A stretch of DNA of 64,000 nt from Microbacterium ureisolvens (lineage in GTDB: Bacteria; Actinomycetota; Actinomycetes; Actinomycetales; Microbacteriaceae): positions 186,001 through 250,000 of the forward strand of contig NZ_JAEUAX010000001.1 of assembly GCF_019511645.1 (NCBI RefSeq), written 5' to 3'. Position numbers and translations under genes: made by a program. A model generated the notes under the pieces. It was not told the DNA's origin. It ran no database searches and saw only the letters and a list, made by a program, of their open reading frames with translations. This document shows, in pieces, positions 16,278 to 25,831 of this stretch (its first letter is position 1; every line of letters starts with the position of its first letter).

Positions 16278-17333
16278 TCAGACCGCCTGCGCGAACCCGC
16301 GCTCGACGTGCACGTCCTCGGCGATATGCGCCAGGTGCGGCGGGATCTCCCGTCCCTTCGAGATCATCGACTGCGCCCAGAGGCGCCCTGCGCGGTACGA
16401 CGAGCGCACGAGCGGGCCGGCGAGCACGCCGAGGAACCCGATGCGCTCGGCCTCCTCCTTGAACTCGACGAACTCCTGCGGCTTGACCCAGCGCGCCACC
16501 GGAAGGTGACGCGGCGAGGGGCGCAGGTACTGCGTGATGGTGATGATATCGGTGCCCGCGCCGTGAAGGTCCTCCAGCGCCTGCACGACCTCCTCCGGCT
16601 CTTCACCCATGCCCAGGATGAGGTTCGACTTCGTGATCAATCCGGCGTCGCGGGCCTGCGTGAGCACGTCCAGCGAGCGCTCGTACCGGAACGCCGGGCG
16701 GATCCGCTTGAAGATGCGCGGCACCGTCTCCACGTTGTGCGCGAAGACCTCGGGACGGCTGTCGAACACCTCGCCGAGCAGCGCCGGGTCGCCGTTGAAG
16801 TCCGTCGCGAGGATCTCCACGCCCGTGTTCGGGTTGGCGGCGTGAATCGCACGGACGGTCTCGGCGTGCAGCCACGCTCCGCCGTCGGGCAGGTCGTCGC
16901 GGGCGACTCCCGTGACGGTGGCATAGCGGAGGTTCATGCGCACGACGCTCTCGGCGACGCGGCGGGGCTCGTCCGTGTCGTAGTCGGCGGGCTTGCCGGT
17001 GTCGATCTGGCAGAAGTCGCAGCGGCGCGTGCACTGCGAGCCTCCGATGAGGAAGGTCGCCTCGCGGTCCTCCCAGCACTCGTAGATGTTCGGGCAGCCG
17101 GCCTCCTGGCAGACCGTGTGCAGCTCCTCGGTCTTCACGAGTGAATGCAGGGCCTGGTACTCCGGCCCCATCTTGGCCCGCGTCTTGATCCACTCGGGCT
17201 TGCGCTCGATCGGCGTCTGCGCGTTGCGGACCTCCAGGCGCAGGAGCTTGCGGCCCTCGGGCGCGGAGGATGGCACGGATGCTGCGGCCGGGGCGCCTGC
17301 GGCTCCTCCGGCAGAACCGGCGCAGGCGCTCAT
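16278..17333 (-). CDS. lipA: Lipoyl synthase
   Basis: A 351-residue radical SAM enzyme that inserts two sulfurs into protein-bound octanoyl groups, completing lipoate on pyruvate and 2-oxoglutarate dehydrogenase subunits. Both iron-sulfur sites are visible: the auxiliary cluster cysteines in [13 protein letters not shown] and the radical SAM motif CTRRCDFC. The N-terminal 25 residues are an Ala/Gly-rich extension not needed by the fold. The ATG overlaps the lipB stop in an ATGA junction, so the pair is coupled. Confidence 0.96.
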   Translation of the reverse strand: MSACAGSAGGAAGAPAAASVPSSAPEGRKLLRLEVRNAQTPIERKPEWIKTRAKMGPEYQALHSLVKTEELHTVCQEAGCPNIYECWEDREATFLIGGSQCTRRCDFCQIDTGKPADYDTDEPRRVAESVVRMNLRYATVTGVARDDLPDGGAWLHAETVRAIHAANPNTGVEILATDFNGDPALLGEVFDSRPEVFAHNVETVPRIFKRIRPAFRYERSLDVLTQARDAGLITKSNLILGMGEEPEEVVQALEDLHGAGTDIITITQYLRPSPRHLPVARWVKPQEFVEFKEEAERIGFLGVLAGPLVRSSYRAGRLWAQSMISKGREIPPHLAHIAEDVHVERGFAQAV

Positions 17334-17968
17334 GCCGGCACCCCCGCGAAGTCGTCGGCGAAGATCCGCGAGACGGTATCGATCACATCGCTCGGGGAGA
17401 TGTCGGCGCCGGCGATCTCGCTGACCGTCGTGACTCCGGCATCCGTGATTCCGCAAGGTATGATCCCGCGGAAGCCTGCCAGCGAGTTGTCGCAGTTCAG
17501 CGCGAAGCCGTGCATCGTGACGCCGCGCTGTACGCGCACGCCGATGGCGGCGACTTTGTCTTCGCCGAGCGGTCGGCGCACCCACACGCCGCTGCGCCCC
17601 TCGACGCGGTAGCCGTCGATGTCGAACTCGCCTAGTGCATCGATGAGCAGCTGTTCGAGGCGGCGCACGTGTGCGACCACGTCCACCGGCTCGGTGAGGC
17701 GCACGATCGGGTACCCGACGAGTTGTCCGGGCCCATGCCACGTGATCTTCCCGCCACGGTCGACATCGACCACGGGCGTTCCATCGCTGGGCCGCTCGTG
17801 GCGGGCGGTGCGGGCACCGGCCGTGTACACCGGCTCATGCTCGAGCAGCAGGAGCGTGTCGGGGAGGGTGCCCGCGACGACGTCCGCGTGGATGCTGCGC
17901 TGCAGCGCCCATCCATCGAGGTAGGGCACATAGTCGGGGGAGAGGCCGACGGTACGGATGTCGAGCAT
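17330..17968 (-). CDS. lipB: Octanoyl-[ACP]:protein N-octanoyltransferase
   Basis: A 212-residue transferase that moves octanoate from acyl carrier protein to lipoyl domains, supplying the substrate of Lip[18 protein letters not shown] is the family signature; the catalytic Lys is in [10 protein letters not shown] and the catalytic Cys in [11 protein letters not shown]. Start at MLDIRTVG, preceded by AAGGAG at 4-5 bases. First gene of the lipB-lipA operon, divergent from the TetR gene across 108 bases. Confidence 0.95.
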   Translation of the reverse strand: MLDIRTVGLSPDYVPYLDGWALQRSIHADVVAGTLPDTLLLLEHEPVYTAGARTARHERPSDGTPVVDVDRGGKITWHGPGQLVGYPIVRLTEPVDVVAHVRRLEQLLIDALGEFDIDGYRVEGRSGVWVRRPLGEDKVAAIGVRVQRGVTMHGFALNCDNSLAGFRGIIPCGITDAGVTTVSEIAGADISPSDVIDTVSRIFADDFAGVPA

Positions 17969-18064
17969 CGTGCTCCTTCGTTCCTTCGCTCGTGGCGATT
18001 GATGGATCGCGTCCAACAATACATCCGGCGACCTGGCCCCGGGACCGCCGAGGGACGCGGCCCA

Positions 18065-18070
18065 TAGGGT
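18065..18070 (+). promoter_or_regulatory. -10 box of the TetR-VOC gene, probable leaderless transcript
   Basis: TAGGGT ends 6 bases before the ATG at 18077. Confidence 0.45.
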
Positions 18071-18076
18071 GGCTTC

Positions 18077-19069
18077 ATGTCCACCGAGCCGCGCGCGGGG
18101 CGCCCCAAGGCGTCGTCGCGCGAGACGATCGCCGAGGCCGCCTGCGAGCTCTTCCTCGAGCAGGGGTACGAGCAGACGTCGATCAGCGACATCGCCCGTC
18201 GTGCCGGCGTCAGCCGGTCCAGCTTCTTCAACTACTTCTCGTCGAAGTCCGACGTGCTCTGGGCGGGACTGGACGAGAGGCTCGCGACCTTCGAGCACCG
18301 ACTCGAGGGAGCGGACGGAAAGGGCGCAGCCGCGGTGCGCGCCGCGACGCTGGCCATCGCCGACTCCTTCGCCCCCGACAGCCTCGCCCTCGGCATCGTG
18401 AACGCGACCGCGATGGGTCTCGAGGCGGAGTACGAGCGGGATGCGGCCCTGCGGCGGGCGCGGGTGGCGCGAGCGGTCGCCGCGCGCCTTCTGCGCGACG
18501 GCGCAGACCGTGTCGGTGCCGAGGTCGCCGGAGCGGCGTGGGGCGGTGCCGTCCTCGCCGCCATCGAGGCATGGGCACACGACGGCGCCGGGCGCACGTC
18601 ACTGGCGCGGTTCCTGTCGCTCGCCGCCGATGCGGCGGCGCCGGTGTCGTCCGCGACGACGGCGGGGGAGGTCGCGCAGCTCCGCGTCGTGGTGCAGGCC
18701 GCCGCCTTCGAGCAGACCCTCGCGTTCTATCGCGACGTCGTGGGGATGCCTCAGGCCGAGGCGTACAAGGCGGAAGGCGGTGCCCGTGTCGCCATCCTGG
18801 CAGCCGGTCGTGCGACCCTCGAGATCGCCAATCCCGCGCAGGTCGAGTTCATCGACCGCGTCGAGACCGACGGCGATGCACCGAGCGACCGGATACGCCT
18901 CGCTTTCGAGGTGGCCGACACCGCGAGTGCCGCCTCACGACTGGCCGACGCGGGAGCCGAGGTCGAGGCATCTCCTCGCCAGACGCCCTGGCGCTCGGTC
19001 AACGCACGCCTGCGCGGTCCCGCCGGACTGCAGCTCACGCTCTTCCAGGAGCTCGGCCCCGCGGAGTGA
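18077..19069 (+). CDS. TetR-type regulator fused to a VOC (glyoxalase-like) domain
   Basis: A 330-residue fusion. Residues 10-60 are a TetR helix-turn-helix ([21 protein letters not shown]); residues 65-190 are the helical ligand/dimer part; residues 200-328 read as a vicinal-oxygen-chelate domain ([22 protein letters not shown] at its start, GLQLTLFQ at its end). The metal-binding His/Glu pattern of glyoxalase I is not obvious, so the VOC part may be a sensor rather than an enzyme. No obvious target gene lies next to it: lipB is divergent, the EF-G paralogue is 102 bases downstream. Ligand unknown. Confidence 0.8.
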   Translation: MSTEPRAGRPKASSRETIAEAACELFLEQGYEQTSISDIARRAGVSRSSFFNYFSSKSDVLWAGLDERLATFEHRLEGADGKGAAAVRAATLAIADSFAPDSLALGIVNATAMGLEAEYERDAALRRARVARAVAARLLRDGADRVGAEVAGAAWGGAVLAAIEAWAHDGAGRTSLARFLSLAADAAAPVSSATTAGEVAQLRVVVQAAAFEQTLAFYRDVVGMPQAEAYKAEGGARVAILAAGRATLEIANPAQVEFIDRVETDGDAPSDRIRLAFEVADTASAASRLADAGAEVEASPRQTPWRSVNARLRGPAGLQLTLFQELGPAE

Positions 19070-19171
19070 CCTGCCGCGCCTGCTCGGGACTCTTTCGGCC
19101 GGCGTCCTCTGGCAGCCGCCTCCGAGACGGTGCACGATGGTGGCCAGCGCACACCGTCGTGGGAGGTCACC

Positions 19172-21241
19172 GTGGAATCGGCATCCGCACACCCCTTGCA
19201 CTGCTCCGTCGCCCTGATCGGCGCGACGGGATCGGGGAAGACGATGCTGGCGGAGGCGCTGCTCCACCGCGCGGGGGCGATCTCGCGACGCGGGTCGATC
19301 GAGCAGGGCACGACGGTGTGCGACCACGAACCCGAGGAGATCGCGCGCCACACGACGCTCGGCCTGACGCCGGCATGGCTGTCGTGGCGATTCGACGATG
19401 CGGACTGCGGCATCACGCTCATCGACACACCCGGACATCCGGACTTCGTGGGCGCCGTCGACGCGGCGCTCGCGGTGGCCGATGTGGCGGTCCTCGTCGT
19501 CAGCGCCATCGACGGCGTGACCGCCGGCGCACGCGCCGCGTGGTCCGCCGCCTCGGCCGCCGGCGTCGCACGGGTCGTCGTCGTGACGCAGGAGGACCGT
19601 GCGCGGGCCTCGTTCCGCGCCGTGCTCGAGCAGCTTCACCGGGAGCTCGGCGACCGCATCTGGGCGCTCGAACTCCCCGTGGGAGAGGCGCAGTCCTTTC
19701 AAGGCGTCGCCGACGTGCTGACCGAGCGGGCTGTGCTCTACGACGACGACGGCGGTCATCACGAAGAGCCCGTGCCTGCCGACCTCGCGGAGGAGGAGCA
19801 CCTCCTGCATCAGGAGGTCACCGAGGAGATCGTGTCGCGCGACGACGAACAGCTCGAGGCATACCTCGAGGGGCACGAGCCGCCGGCGGCAGAACTCGGG
19901 CGCAGTCTCGCTCGCACCGTCGCCGCGGGCGAGGGCGTGCCCGTGGTCGTGTGCTCAGCCGCGACGGGTACCGGAGTCGACCGCGTTCTGGATCTCCTGT
20001 GCGAGCTCGCCCCTGCCGTGGCCGATCGGGACAGCAGCATCGTGCTGGGGGTGGACGAGGACGGCGGAGGAGGCAGCGAGCACAGAGTGAAGCCCGACCC
20101 CGCGGGCGACAAGCTGGTTCACGTCTTCCGCACGGTGGCCGACCCGTTCGTCGGGCAGATCGCCATGCTGAAGGTGCTGTCCGGAGTCCTGCGACCTGGC
20201 GACCGGCTGCGCAACGCGACGACCGGCGTCGAGGAGCGGATGCCGGGGCTGTTCCGGCTTCGGGGCGCCGATCATCTCCCGGTGGATGCGTTGGGTCCCG
20301 GCGAGATCGGCGCCGTCGCCAAGCTCGCCGGCACGCCGTCCGGGTCCCTGCTGTGGAGTCGAACGCAGACGAACGCGCGTCCTGCGCGGCTGCCGGCTCG
20401 GCCACCCGTGTTCGCGATGAGCCTCCAGCCGGTGTCACAGTCGGACGACACGAAGCTCACGACCGCCCTCGCCCGCCTCGTCGCGGAGGACCCCACGCTC
20501 GTCGTGGATCGCGCGGGATCGGACACCATCCTGCGCGGGCTCGGCGACACGCATGTGGCGGTCGCCGTGGAGCGGCTGGCTCGCGTGCTCGGCGTGCATG
20601 TCACAACCGGCCCGGCGCCCGTGGCCTACCGGGAGACGATCGCGCACGGCGCGGCGGCCGAGGGAAAGCTCAAGAAGCAGTCGGGCGGACACGGGCAGTT
20701 CGCCGTCGTCATGCTGAGGGTCGCTCCACTGCCTCCGGGCGGCGGCTTCGAGTTCGTCGATTCCGTCGTCGGCGGCGCCGTGCCGCGCTCGTACATCCCG
20801 GCCGTCGAGAAGGGCGTGCGCGACGCGCTCGCCGCCGGGGGCACGCTCGGGCATCCCGTCGTCGACGTGCGTGTCGAGCTCTTCGACGGCAAGTCCCACT
20901 CCGTCGACTCGTCGGAGATGGCCTTCCGCACGGCCGCGGCCATGGGGGTCAAGGCCGCGCTCGTGCAAGCGGGCGCGGTGCTGCTCGAACCGGTCTCCAC
21001 CGTCGTCGTCACCGTCCCGGCCGCGGCGCAGGGGCAGGTGCTGACGGACCTCTCCGGCAGGCGCGGCCGCGTACTCGGAACGGAGACGGACGCGGACGGA
21101 CGCACCCGCGTCATCGCCACCGTTCCCGACGCGGAGCTCGCGCGCTACGTACTCGACCTGCGCGCGCTCACCGGCGGTCAGGCGGAGCTGACCCTCACGC
21201 CCCAGGGATACGAGCGTGCGCCGGAGGGTGCGCGGGCGTGA
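19172..21241 (+). CDS. EF-G-like GTPase (EF-G2 type)
   Basis: A 689-residue translational GTPase paralogue. G1 GATGSGKT is at residues 17-24 and G3 DTPGH near 84, but the G4 position reads VTQED instead of NKxD, so guanine selectivity is doubtful. Domains II-V of EF-G follow, including GGHGQFA and the C-terminal PQGYE. This matches the actinobacterial EF-G2 group, whose mycobacterial member binds ribosomes but lacks strong ribosome-stimulated GTPase activity (family knowledge). The GTG at 19172 follows GGGAGG by 6 bases; an upstream GTG at 19130 is less likely. The main fusA must be elsewhere. Confidence 0.87.
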   Translation: MESASAHPLHCSVALIGATGSGKTMLAEALLHRAGAISRRGSIEQGTTVCDHEPEEIARHTTLGLTPAWLSWRFDDADCGITLIDTPGHPDFVGAVDAALAVADVAVLVVSAIDGVTAGARAAWSAASAAGVARVVVVTQEDRARASFRAVLEQLHRELGDRIWALELPVGEAQSFQGVADVLTERAVLYDDDGGHHEEPVPADLAEEEHLLHQEVTEEIVSRDDEQLEAYLEGHEPPAAELGRSLARTVAAGEGVPVVVCSAATGTGVDRVLDLLCELAPAVADRDSSIVLGVDEDGGGGSEHRVKPDPAGDKLVHVFRTVADPFVGQIAMLKVLSGVLRPGDRLRNATTGVEERMPGLFRLRGADHLPVDALGPGEIGAVAKLAGTPSGSLLWSRTQTNARPARLPARPPVFAMSLQPVSQSDDTKLTTALARLVAEDPTLVVDRAGSDTILRGLGDTHVAVAVERLARVLGVHVTTGPAPVAYRETIAHGAAAEGKLKKQSGGHGQFAVVMLRVAPLPPGGGFEFVDSVVGGAVPRSYIPAVEKGVRDALAAGGTLGHPVVDVRVELFDGKSHSVDSSEMAFRTAAAMGVKAALVQAGAVLLEPVSTVVVTVPAAAQGQVLTDLSGRRGRVLGTETDADGRTRVIATVPDAELARYVLDLRALTGGQAELTLTPQGYERAPEGARA

Positions 21242-21284
21242 CGCCGAGGGGAGAGTCCACGGCGAAGCACGCGGCGCGCTCCCG

Positions 21285-21290
21285 TAGAAT
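21285..21290 (+). promoter_or_regulatory. -10 box of ffh, possible leaderless transcript
   Basis: TAGAAT, then nine bases, then ATG. The same arrangement with GAGAAT-CGGGACACT-GTG occurs before the gene at 57811. Confidence 0.45.
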
Positions 21291-21299
21291 CGGGGCATC

Positions 21300-22862
21300 A
21301 TGGCGACTTTCGGCACCCTCTCCGACCGGCTCACCGAGACCTTCCGCAACCTCCGCACCAAGGGCAAGCTCACGCCCGCGGACGTCGACGGCACGGTGCG
21401 CGAGATCCGGCGCGCCCTGCTCGACGCCGACGTGGCGCTGCCCGTCGTCAAGGAGTTCACCGCCAAGGTGCGCGAGCGCGCCCTCGGCGACGAGGTCAAC
21501 AAGGCGCTGAATCCCGCGCAGCAGGTCGTGCAGATCGTCAACGAGGAGCTCATCGCCATCCTCGGCGGCGAGCAGCGCCGGCTGCAGTTCGCGAAGAACC
21601 CGCCGACGGTGATCATGCTCGCGGGTCTGCAGGGTTCGGGAAAGACCACGTTCGCCGGCAAGCTCGCCAAGATGCTCGAGAAGGACGGCCACACGCCGCT
21701 CCTGATCGCCGCCGACCTCCAGCGCCCCAATGCCGTCAATCAGCTGCAGGTCGTCGCCGAGCGCGCCGGTGCCGCGATCTACGCCCCGGAGCCGGGCAAC
21801 GGCGTGGGAGACCCGGTCAGGGTCGCCCGGGACGGCGTCGAGGTCGCGCGCCGGCAGCAGCACGACATCGTCATCATCGACACCGCCGGCCGCCTCGGCG
21901 TGGACGCCGAGCTGATGAAGCAGGCCGCCGACATCCGCAGGGCGACCGATCCGGACGAGGTGCTGTTCGTCATCGACGCGATGATCGGTCAGGATGCCGT
22001 CAACACGGCGAAGGCCTTCCAGGACGGCGTCGACTTCACCGGTGTCGTGCTCTCGAAGCTCGACGGCGACGCCCGCGGTGGCGCGGCGCTGTCTGTGGCT
22101 TCGGTGACCGGCCGCCCGATCATCTTCGCTTCCACGGGTGAGGGACTCGACGATCTCGAGGCGTTCCATCCCGACCGCATGGCGTCGCGCATCCTCGACC
22201 TCGGTGACATCCTGACCCTGATCGAGCAGGCGCAGCAGGCGTTCGACGAGGCCGAGGCGCTCAAGGTCGCCGAGAAGCTGGCGACCGAGCAGTTCACTCT
22301 CGAGGACTTCCTCGAGCAGATGCAGCAGATGCGCAAGATGGGCTCGATGAAGAAGATGCTCGGGATGCTCCCGGGCATGGGCTCGATGAAACAGCAGCTC
22401 GACGACTTCGACGAGCGCGAGATCGACCGCACCGAGGCGATCATCCGTTCGATGACCCCCGCGGAACGTCGCAACACCAAACTCCTCAACGGCTCGCGTC
22501 GCCTGCGCATCGCGCGCGGTTCGGGTATGACCGTGACCGACGTCAACCAGCTCGTGCAGCGCTTCGACCAGGCTGCGAAGATGATGAAGACCGTCGCTCG
22601 CGGCGGGGTTCCCAACATCCCCGGCATGGGTCCGATCCCGGGCGCCGGGCGTCCGGGAGCGTCGTCCAAGCGCGGCAAGCAGCAGAAGGCGAAGGGCTCG
22701 CGCTCGGGCAACCCGGCCAAGCGCGCCGCCGAGAACGCCGGCATCGCGGCTCAGGCCGCCGAAGCCCCGTCCGGCTCGGGCTTCGGTCTCGGCGGAGGTG
22801 CGAAGGGCGCTCCCACGGAGGCCGACCTCGCCGAGCTGCAGAAGATGCTCGGCCGCGGCTGA
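21300..22862 (+). CDS. ffh: Signal recognition particle GTPase Ffh
   Basis: A 520-residue SRP54 homologue that binds signal sequences and SRP RNA. NG domain: GLQGSGKTT near residue 108, DTAGRLG near 193, SKLDGDARGG near 250. The methionine-rich M domain starts near 300 and carries the SRP RNA helix region (TPAERRN to SGRRLRIARGSG-like RRLRIARGSG). A Gly/Ala/Lys-rich tail of about 70 residues follows, longer than in E. coli. Convergent with the carboxylate-amine ligase gene. Confidence 0.96.
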   Translation: MATFGTLSDRLTETFRNLRTKGKLTPADVDGTVREIRRALLDADVALPVVKEFTAKVRERALGDEVNKALNPAQQVVQIVNEELIAILGGEQRRLQFAKNPPTVIMLAGLQGSGKTTFAGKLAKMLEKDGHTPLLIAADLQRPNAVNQLQVVAERAGAAIYAPEPGNGVGDPVRVARDGVEVARRQQHDIVIIDTAGRLGVDAELMKQAADIRRATDPDEVLFVIDAMIGQDAVNTAKAFQDGVDFTGVVLSKLDGDARGGAALSVASVTGRPIIFASTGEGLDDLEAFHPDRMASRILDLGDILTLIEQAQQAFDEAEALKVAEKLATEQFTLEDFLEQMQQMRKMGSMKKMLGMLPGMGSMKQQLDDFDEREIDRTEAIIRSMTPAERRNTKLLNGSRRLRIARGSGMTVTDVNQLVQRFDQAAKMMKTVARGGVPNIPGMGPIPGAGRPGASSKRGKQQKAKGSRSGNPAKRAAENAGIAAQAAEAPSGSGFGLGGGAKGAPTEADLAELQKMLGRG

Positions 22863-22872
22863 CGCCGGAGGG

Positions 22873-22901
22873 GACGGATGCCGCGGGCCGCAGCATCCGT
22901 C
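22873..22901 (+). terminator. Hairpin terminator after ffh
   Basis: GACGGATGC and GCATCCGTC form a perfect 9-bp stem; the 11 bases between can extend it with GCGG/CCGC. It sits between convergent stop codons and has no T tract. Confidence 0.55.
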
Positions 22902-22927
22902 ATCGCCGTCGCCGCCGGCACTCGCGG

Positions 22928-24091
22928 TCAGTGACCGAGCGAGGCGAGGTGCTCGCGCAGCGTCGGACCCGAGCGGAACTCGCCCACCAGATGACGGACG
23001 ACCTCACGGAGGTCTCCATCGGATGCGTCGGCGATCGCAAGCTGTCGTGAGTAGCTCGCGCCGTCGGTGAGGATCGTCCGGATCCCGGCGAGCTCGCGGG
23101 CGCATCTGAGCTCCGCCGCGATGTCGCCGACCTCTTCCAGGGTCTCCCGCAGGTGCTCGACCACGGGGCGCTGCGTGCCGCGGTGGTCCACGATCACGCG
23201 CGCGTCGAGGCCGTAGCGGGCCGCACGCCACTTGTTCTCGCGAATGAACCAGGGCTGGATCGTCTCGAGGGGGAGCCCTTCGTCGAGGCGCCGTGAGAAG
23301 TGCTCGACGAGAACCTGGACGAGTGCGGCCATCGCCGCGAGCTCGGGCAGGGTCGACATGCCGTCGCACGCCCGCACCTCGATCGTGCCCCAGCGCGGCG
23401 CCGGGCGGATGTCCCACCGCACCTCGGTGGCGTCCTCCATCACCCCGGTCTTCACCATGTCGTCCAGGTAGCCTTCGAACTCGCGCCAGTTGCGCAGCGG
23501 CCAGGGGAGTCCGGCGGTGGGCAGCTGCTGGAAGACGAGCGCCCGGTTGGACGCGTACCCGGTCCGGTCGCCCGCCCAGAACGGGCTCGACGCCGACAGT
23601 GCCTGCAGGTGCGGCAGATACACCGCGAGAGCGTTGATGATCGGGAACACCTTGTCGACGTCGTCGACGCCCACGTGCACGTGGATGCCCCAGATCATCA
23701 TGTTGCGTCCCCACCACTGCGTGCGCTCGATGAGCTTGTGGTAGCGGGTCTTGTCGGTGACGCTCTGGTCGTACCACTGCGCGAACGGATGGCTGCCGGC
23801 GCACAGCAGGTCGATGCCGTGCGGGTCGGTGTAGGTGCGCACCTCGGCGATCGCGTCCGCGATGTCGTCGACGGCGGCGGCGACCGTGTCGCCGATGCCG
23901 CTGGTCACTTCGACCGTGTTCGTGAGCAGCTCGCCGGTGACGGTGTAGCGCTCGAGCGCCGAGCGCTCCTCGAGGGCGGCGAGCAGCTCGGGGCCACGGG
24001 GGACCAGGTCTCCGGTGACGGTGTCGGCGAGCATCAGCTCCCACTCGAGCCCGACGGAGGAGCGGGCGGATGTCGCGAAGGGCACCGTCAT
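22928..24091 (-). CDS. YbdK-type carboxylate-amine ligase (GCS2 family)
   Basis: A 387-residue ATP-dependent ligase of the glutamate-cysteine ligase type 2 family. The start [11 protein letters not shown] and [10 protein letters not shown] show the nucleotide and substrate core, and [15 protein letters not shown] near residue 130 is the metal-binding signature. Family members are often labelled glutamate-cysteine ligase, but actinobacteria use mycothiol rather than glutathione, so the true substrate is uncertain. ATG at 24091 chosen by alignment with the family core; no strong ribosome binding site is seen. Divergent from rpsP across 314 bases. Confidence 0.85.
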   Translation of the reverse strand: MTVPFATSARSSVGLEWELMLADTVTGDLVPRGPELLAALEERSALERYTVTGELLTNTVEVTSGIGDTVAAAVDDIADAIAEVRTYTDPHGIDLLCAGSHPFAQWYDQSVTDKTRYHKLIERTQWWGRNMMIWGIHVHVGVDDVDKVFPIINALAVYLPHLQALSASSPFWAGDRTGYASNRALVFQQLPTAGLPWPLRNWREFEGYLDDMVKTGVMEDATEVRWDIRPAPRWGTIEVRACDGMSTLPELAAMAALVQVLVEHFSRRLDEGLPLETIQPWFIRENKWRAARYGLDARVIVDHRGTQRPVVEHLRETLEEVGDIAAELRCARELAGIRTILTDGASYSRQLAIADASDGDLREVVRHLVGEFRSGPTLREHLASLGH

Positions 24092-24273
24092 GGGCACAGT
24101 CTGACATGGCGATGCGGCGCGCCTCGCGGCTTGCGGCACACCGCGTCATGTGTTGCACGAAGACCCATCGAGGCCGTCTGGTCAGCGACGAACGCGTGCT
24201 CCCGCCGGCGACGTCTTCGTCGTCCGAACCCTGTCGCGTCCGCGCGTGGTCGAATCGTGCGTTCTTCTTCTGG

Positions 24274-24405
24274 CAGAATAGAGGGCTGGATCACCCGCTC
24301 GACCCTCTATCCAGCGTGGAGATCCTCCCCTCAGAGCTTCCGCCGGGTGTGCACCCCACGCTCCAGGCGACCGGTTCAATCACTTTCCACACATTCAGGA
24401 GAATC
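24274..24405 (+). promoter_or_regulatory. rpsP promoter and structured leader
   Basis: The 314-base gap between the ligase gene and rpsP has no convincing ORF. A CAGAAT -10 box (24274-24279, in TGGCAGAAT) is nearly identical to that of rplS. From the expected start near 24286 a leader of about 120 bases follows. It holds GCTGGAT (24285-24291) complementary to ATCCAGC (24309-24315) and, overlapping this, TAGAGGG (24279-24285) complementary to CCCTCTA (24303-24309). The ribosome binding site AGGAGA is just before the GTG. Confidence 0.5.
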
Positions 24406-24837
24406 GTGGCTGTCAAGATTCGTCTCAAGCGCCTCGGCAAGATCCGTGCGCCGTACTACCGCATCGTCGTGGCCGACTCGCGCACCAAGCGCGACGGTCG
24501 TGTGATCGAGGAGATCGGCAAGTACCACCCCACCGAGGAGCCCTCGTTCATCGAGGTCGACTCGGAGCGCGCGCAGTACTGGCTTTCTGTCGGTGCCCAG
24601 CCGACCGAGCAGGTGCTCGCCATCCTCAAGCTGACCGGCGACTGGGGTCAGTTCAAGGGCGACAAGAACGCGGTCTCGACCGTGAAGACCCGCGAGGACA
24701 AGGCCGCCTACGAGGCCGACGCCTCGAAGAAGTCGGTCATCAAGCCGAAGGCCGAGAAGAAGGCTGAGGAGCCCGCCGAGGCTCCCGCCGACGAGGCGAC
24801 CGACGCGGCCGACGAGGCCGCCGAGTCCGCCGAGTAA
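24406..24837 (+). CDS. rpsP: 30S ribosomal protein S16
   Basis: A 143-residue S16: residues 1-80 are the conserved protein ([28 protein letters not shown]), followed by a long Lys/Glu/Ala-rich tail typical of actinobacterial S16. The GTG at 24406 follows AGGAGAATC. It heads rpsP-khpA-rimM, which here is cut off from trmD and rplS. Confidence 0.96.
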   Translation: MAVKIRLKRLGKIRAPYYRIVVADSRTKRDGRVIEEIGKYHPTEEPSFIEVDSERAQYWLSVGAQPTEQVLAILKLTGDWGQFKGDKNAVSTVKTREDKAAYEADASKKSVIKPKAEKKAEEPAEAPADEATDAADEAAESAE

Positions 24838-24841
24838 TCCG

Positions 24842-25072
24842 TTGCTCGCCGCCGCGCTCGAACACGTCGTCAAGGGGATCGTCGATCACCCGGACGATGT
24901 CCGCATCGACTCGTCCACATCGCCGCGAGGCGATGTGCTCGAGGTGCACGTCCACCCCGAGGACCGGGGTCGCGTGATCGGGCGCGGCGGCCGCACGGCC
25001 AAAGCCCTGCGCACCCTCATCTCTGCTCTCGCCGACGGCCGCCGTGTGCGCGTCGACGTCGCGGATGACTGA
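24842..25072 (+). CDS. khpA: KH-domain RNA-binding protein
   Basis: A 76-residue single KH domain protein; the GxxG loop is GRGG in VIGRGGRTAKALR. KhpA-type proteins bind RNA broadly and, with KhpB, affect cell elongation in Gram-positive bacteria (family knowledge). The likely start is the TTG at 24842, four bases after the rpsP stop, so it is probably translated by coupling. Its stop overlaps the rimM start region. Confidence 0.9.
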   Translation: MLAAALEHVVKGIVDHPDDVRIDSSTSPRGDVLEVHVHPEDRGRVIGRGGRTAKALRTLISALADGRRVRVDVADD

Positions 25073-25730
25073 GGTGTCAGGCGAGAACAACGCGGGATCG
25101 GGCGCCGACGCCCGCAAGCCCGTGAACGCAGTACCCCCCACCGGCAAGACCCAGCTCCGCGTCGGCCGCCTCGTGAAGGCGCATGGCCTCAAGGGCGCGA
25201 TCAAGCTCGAGCTCTACACCGACGATCCCGAGGGTCGCTTCGTCCCCGGTGCGACGTTCACCCTCCAGGTGCCGGAGTCCTCGCCGTGGCACGGCAAGCC
25301 GCTCACGGTTCGTGAGTTCAAGTGGATGAACAGCCACCCCGTCGCCTTCTTCGAGGGCGTGGACGACCGCGACGCCGCCGAGGGGCTCATCCGCGCGATC
25401 CTCTGGATCGACGAGGACATACAGGCCTCGCCCGTCGAGCAGGACGCCTGGTTCGATCATCAGCTCGTCGGACTCGACGTCGTGCGCGACGGTGAGACCG
25501 TCGGCAAGGTCGCGCGCGTCGACCACCTTCCCGCGCAGGACCTGCTCGTCGTGAAGGTCCGCGACGAAGAGGTGCTCGTGCCCTTCGTCAAGGCGATCGT
25601 GCCCGAGGTCGATGTCGCGGGCGGTCGCGTGATCGTGACGCCGCCCGCGGGACTCTTCGAAGAGATCCCCGACGAGGCCGGCGAGACGCCGTCCGCGTCC
25701 GCGGATGCCGCAGAGGGTTCCGCCGACTGA
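25065..25730 (+). CDS. rimM: 16S rRNA maturation protein RimM
   Basis: A 221-residue assembly factor for the head of the 30S subunit that binds S19. The N-terminal RimM beta-barrel (LRVGRLVKAHGLKGAIKLELYTDDP) follows a 30-residue disordered lead, and the PRC-barrel domain (WFDHQLVGLDVV, LLVVKV, VPFVKAIVPEVD) ends near residue 195. ATG at 25065 overlaps the end of khpA by 8 bases. trmD, the usual next gene, lies 6 kb away. Confidence 0.94.
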   Translation: MTEVSGENNAGSGADARKPVNAVPPTGKTQLRVGRLVKAHGLKGAIKLELYTDDPEGRFVPGATFTLQVPESSPWHGKPLTVREFKWMNSHPVAFFEGVDDRDAAEGLIRAILWIDEDIQASPVEQDAWFDHQLVGLDVVRDGETVGKVARVDHLPAQDLLVVKVRDEEVLVPFVKAIVPEVDVAGGRVIVTPPAGLFEEIPDEAGETPSASADAAEGSAD

Positions 25731-25759
25731 CTCCACTTCACTGCGCGCTCGCGGCGACC

Positions 25760-25789
25760 GTGCGGCAGATGTGATCTCTGGGAAACACC
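25760..25789 (+). promoter_or_regulatory. GlnR-like half-site array upstream of nitrate reductase
   Basis: GTGCG-N6-GTGAT-N6-GAAAC (half-sites at 25760, 25771, 25782), with 11-base periodicity, 43 bases before the ATG. GTnAC-N6-GAAAC is the known GlnR box pattern of actinobacteria; the middle half-site deviates at its last base. GAAACACCGCG also recurs upstream of narK. Confidence 0.5.
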
Positions 25790-25831
25790 GCGGGAAAGGC
25801 CCCGGAATCTCCGTCCGGGACCATCGAAGGC

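Noticed and set aside
22928..24091. Evidence for glutathione synthesis
   Set aside because: The GCS2/YbdK family is broad and no glutathione synthetase is nearby; actinobacteria mostly use mycothiol.
24092..24273. A gene in the region upstream of rpsP
   Set aside because: Open frames here are short, Arg-rich and lack ribosome binding sites; the stretch looks like promoter region only.
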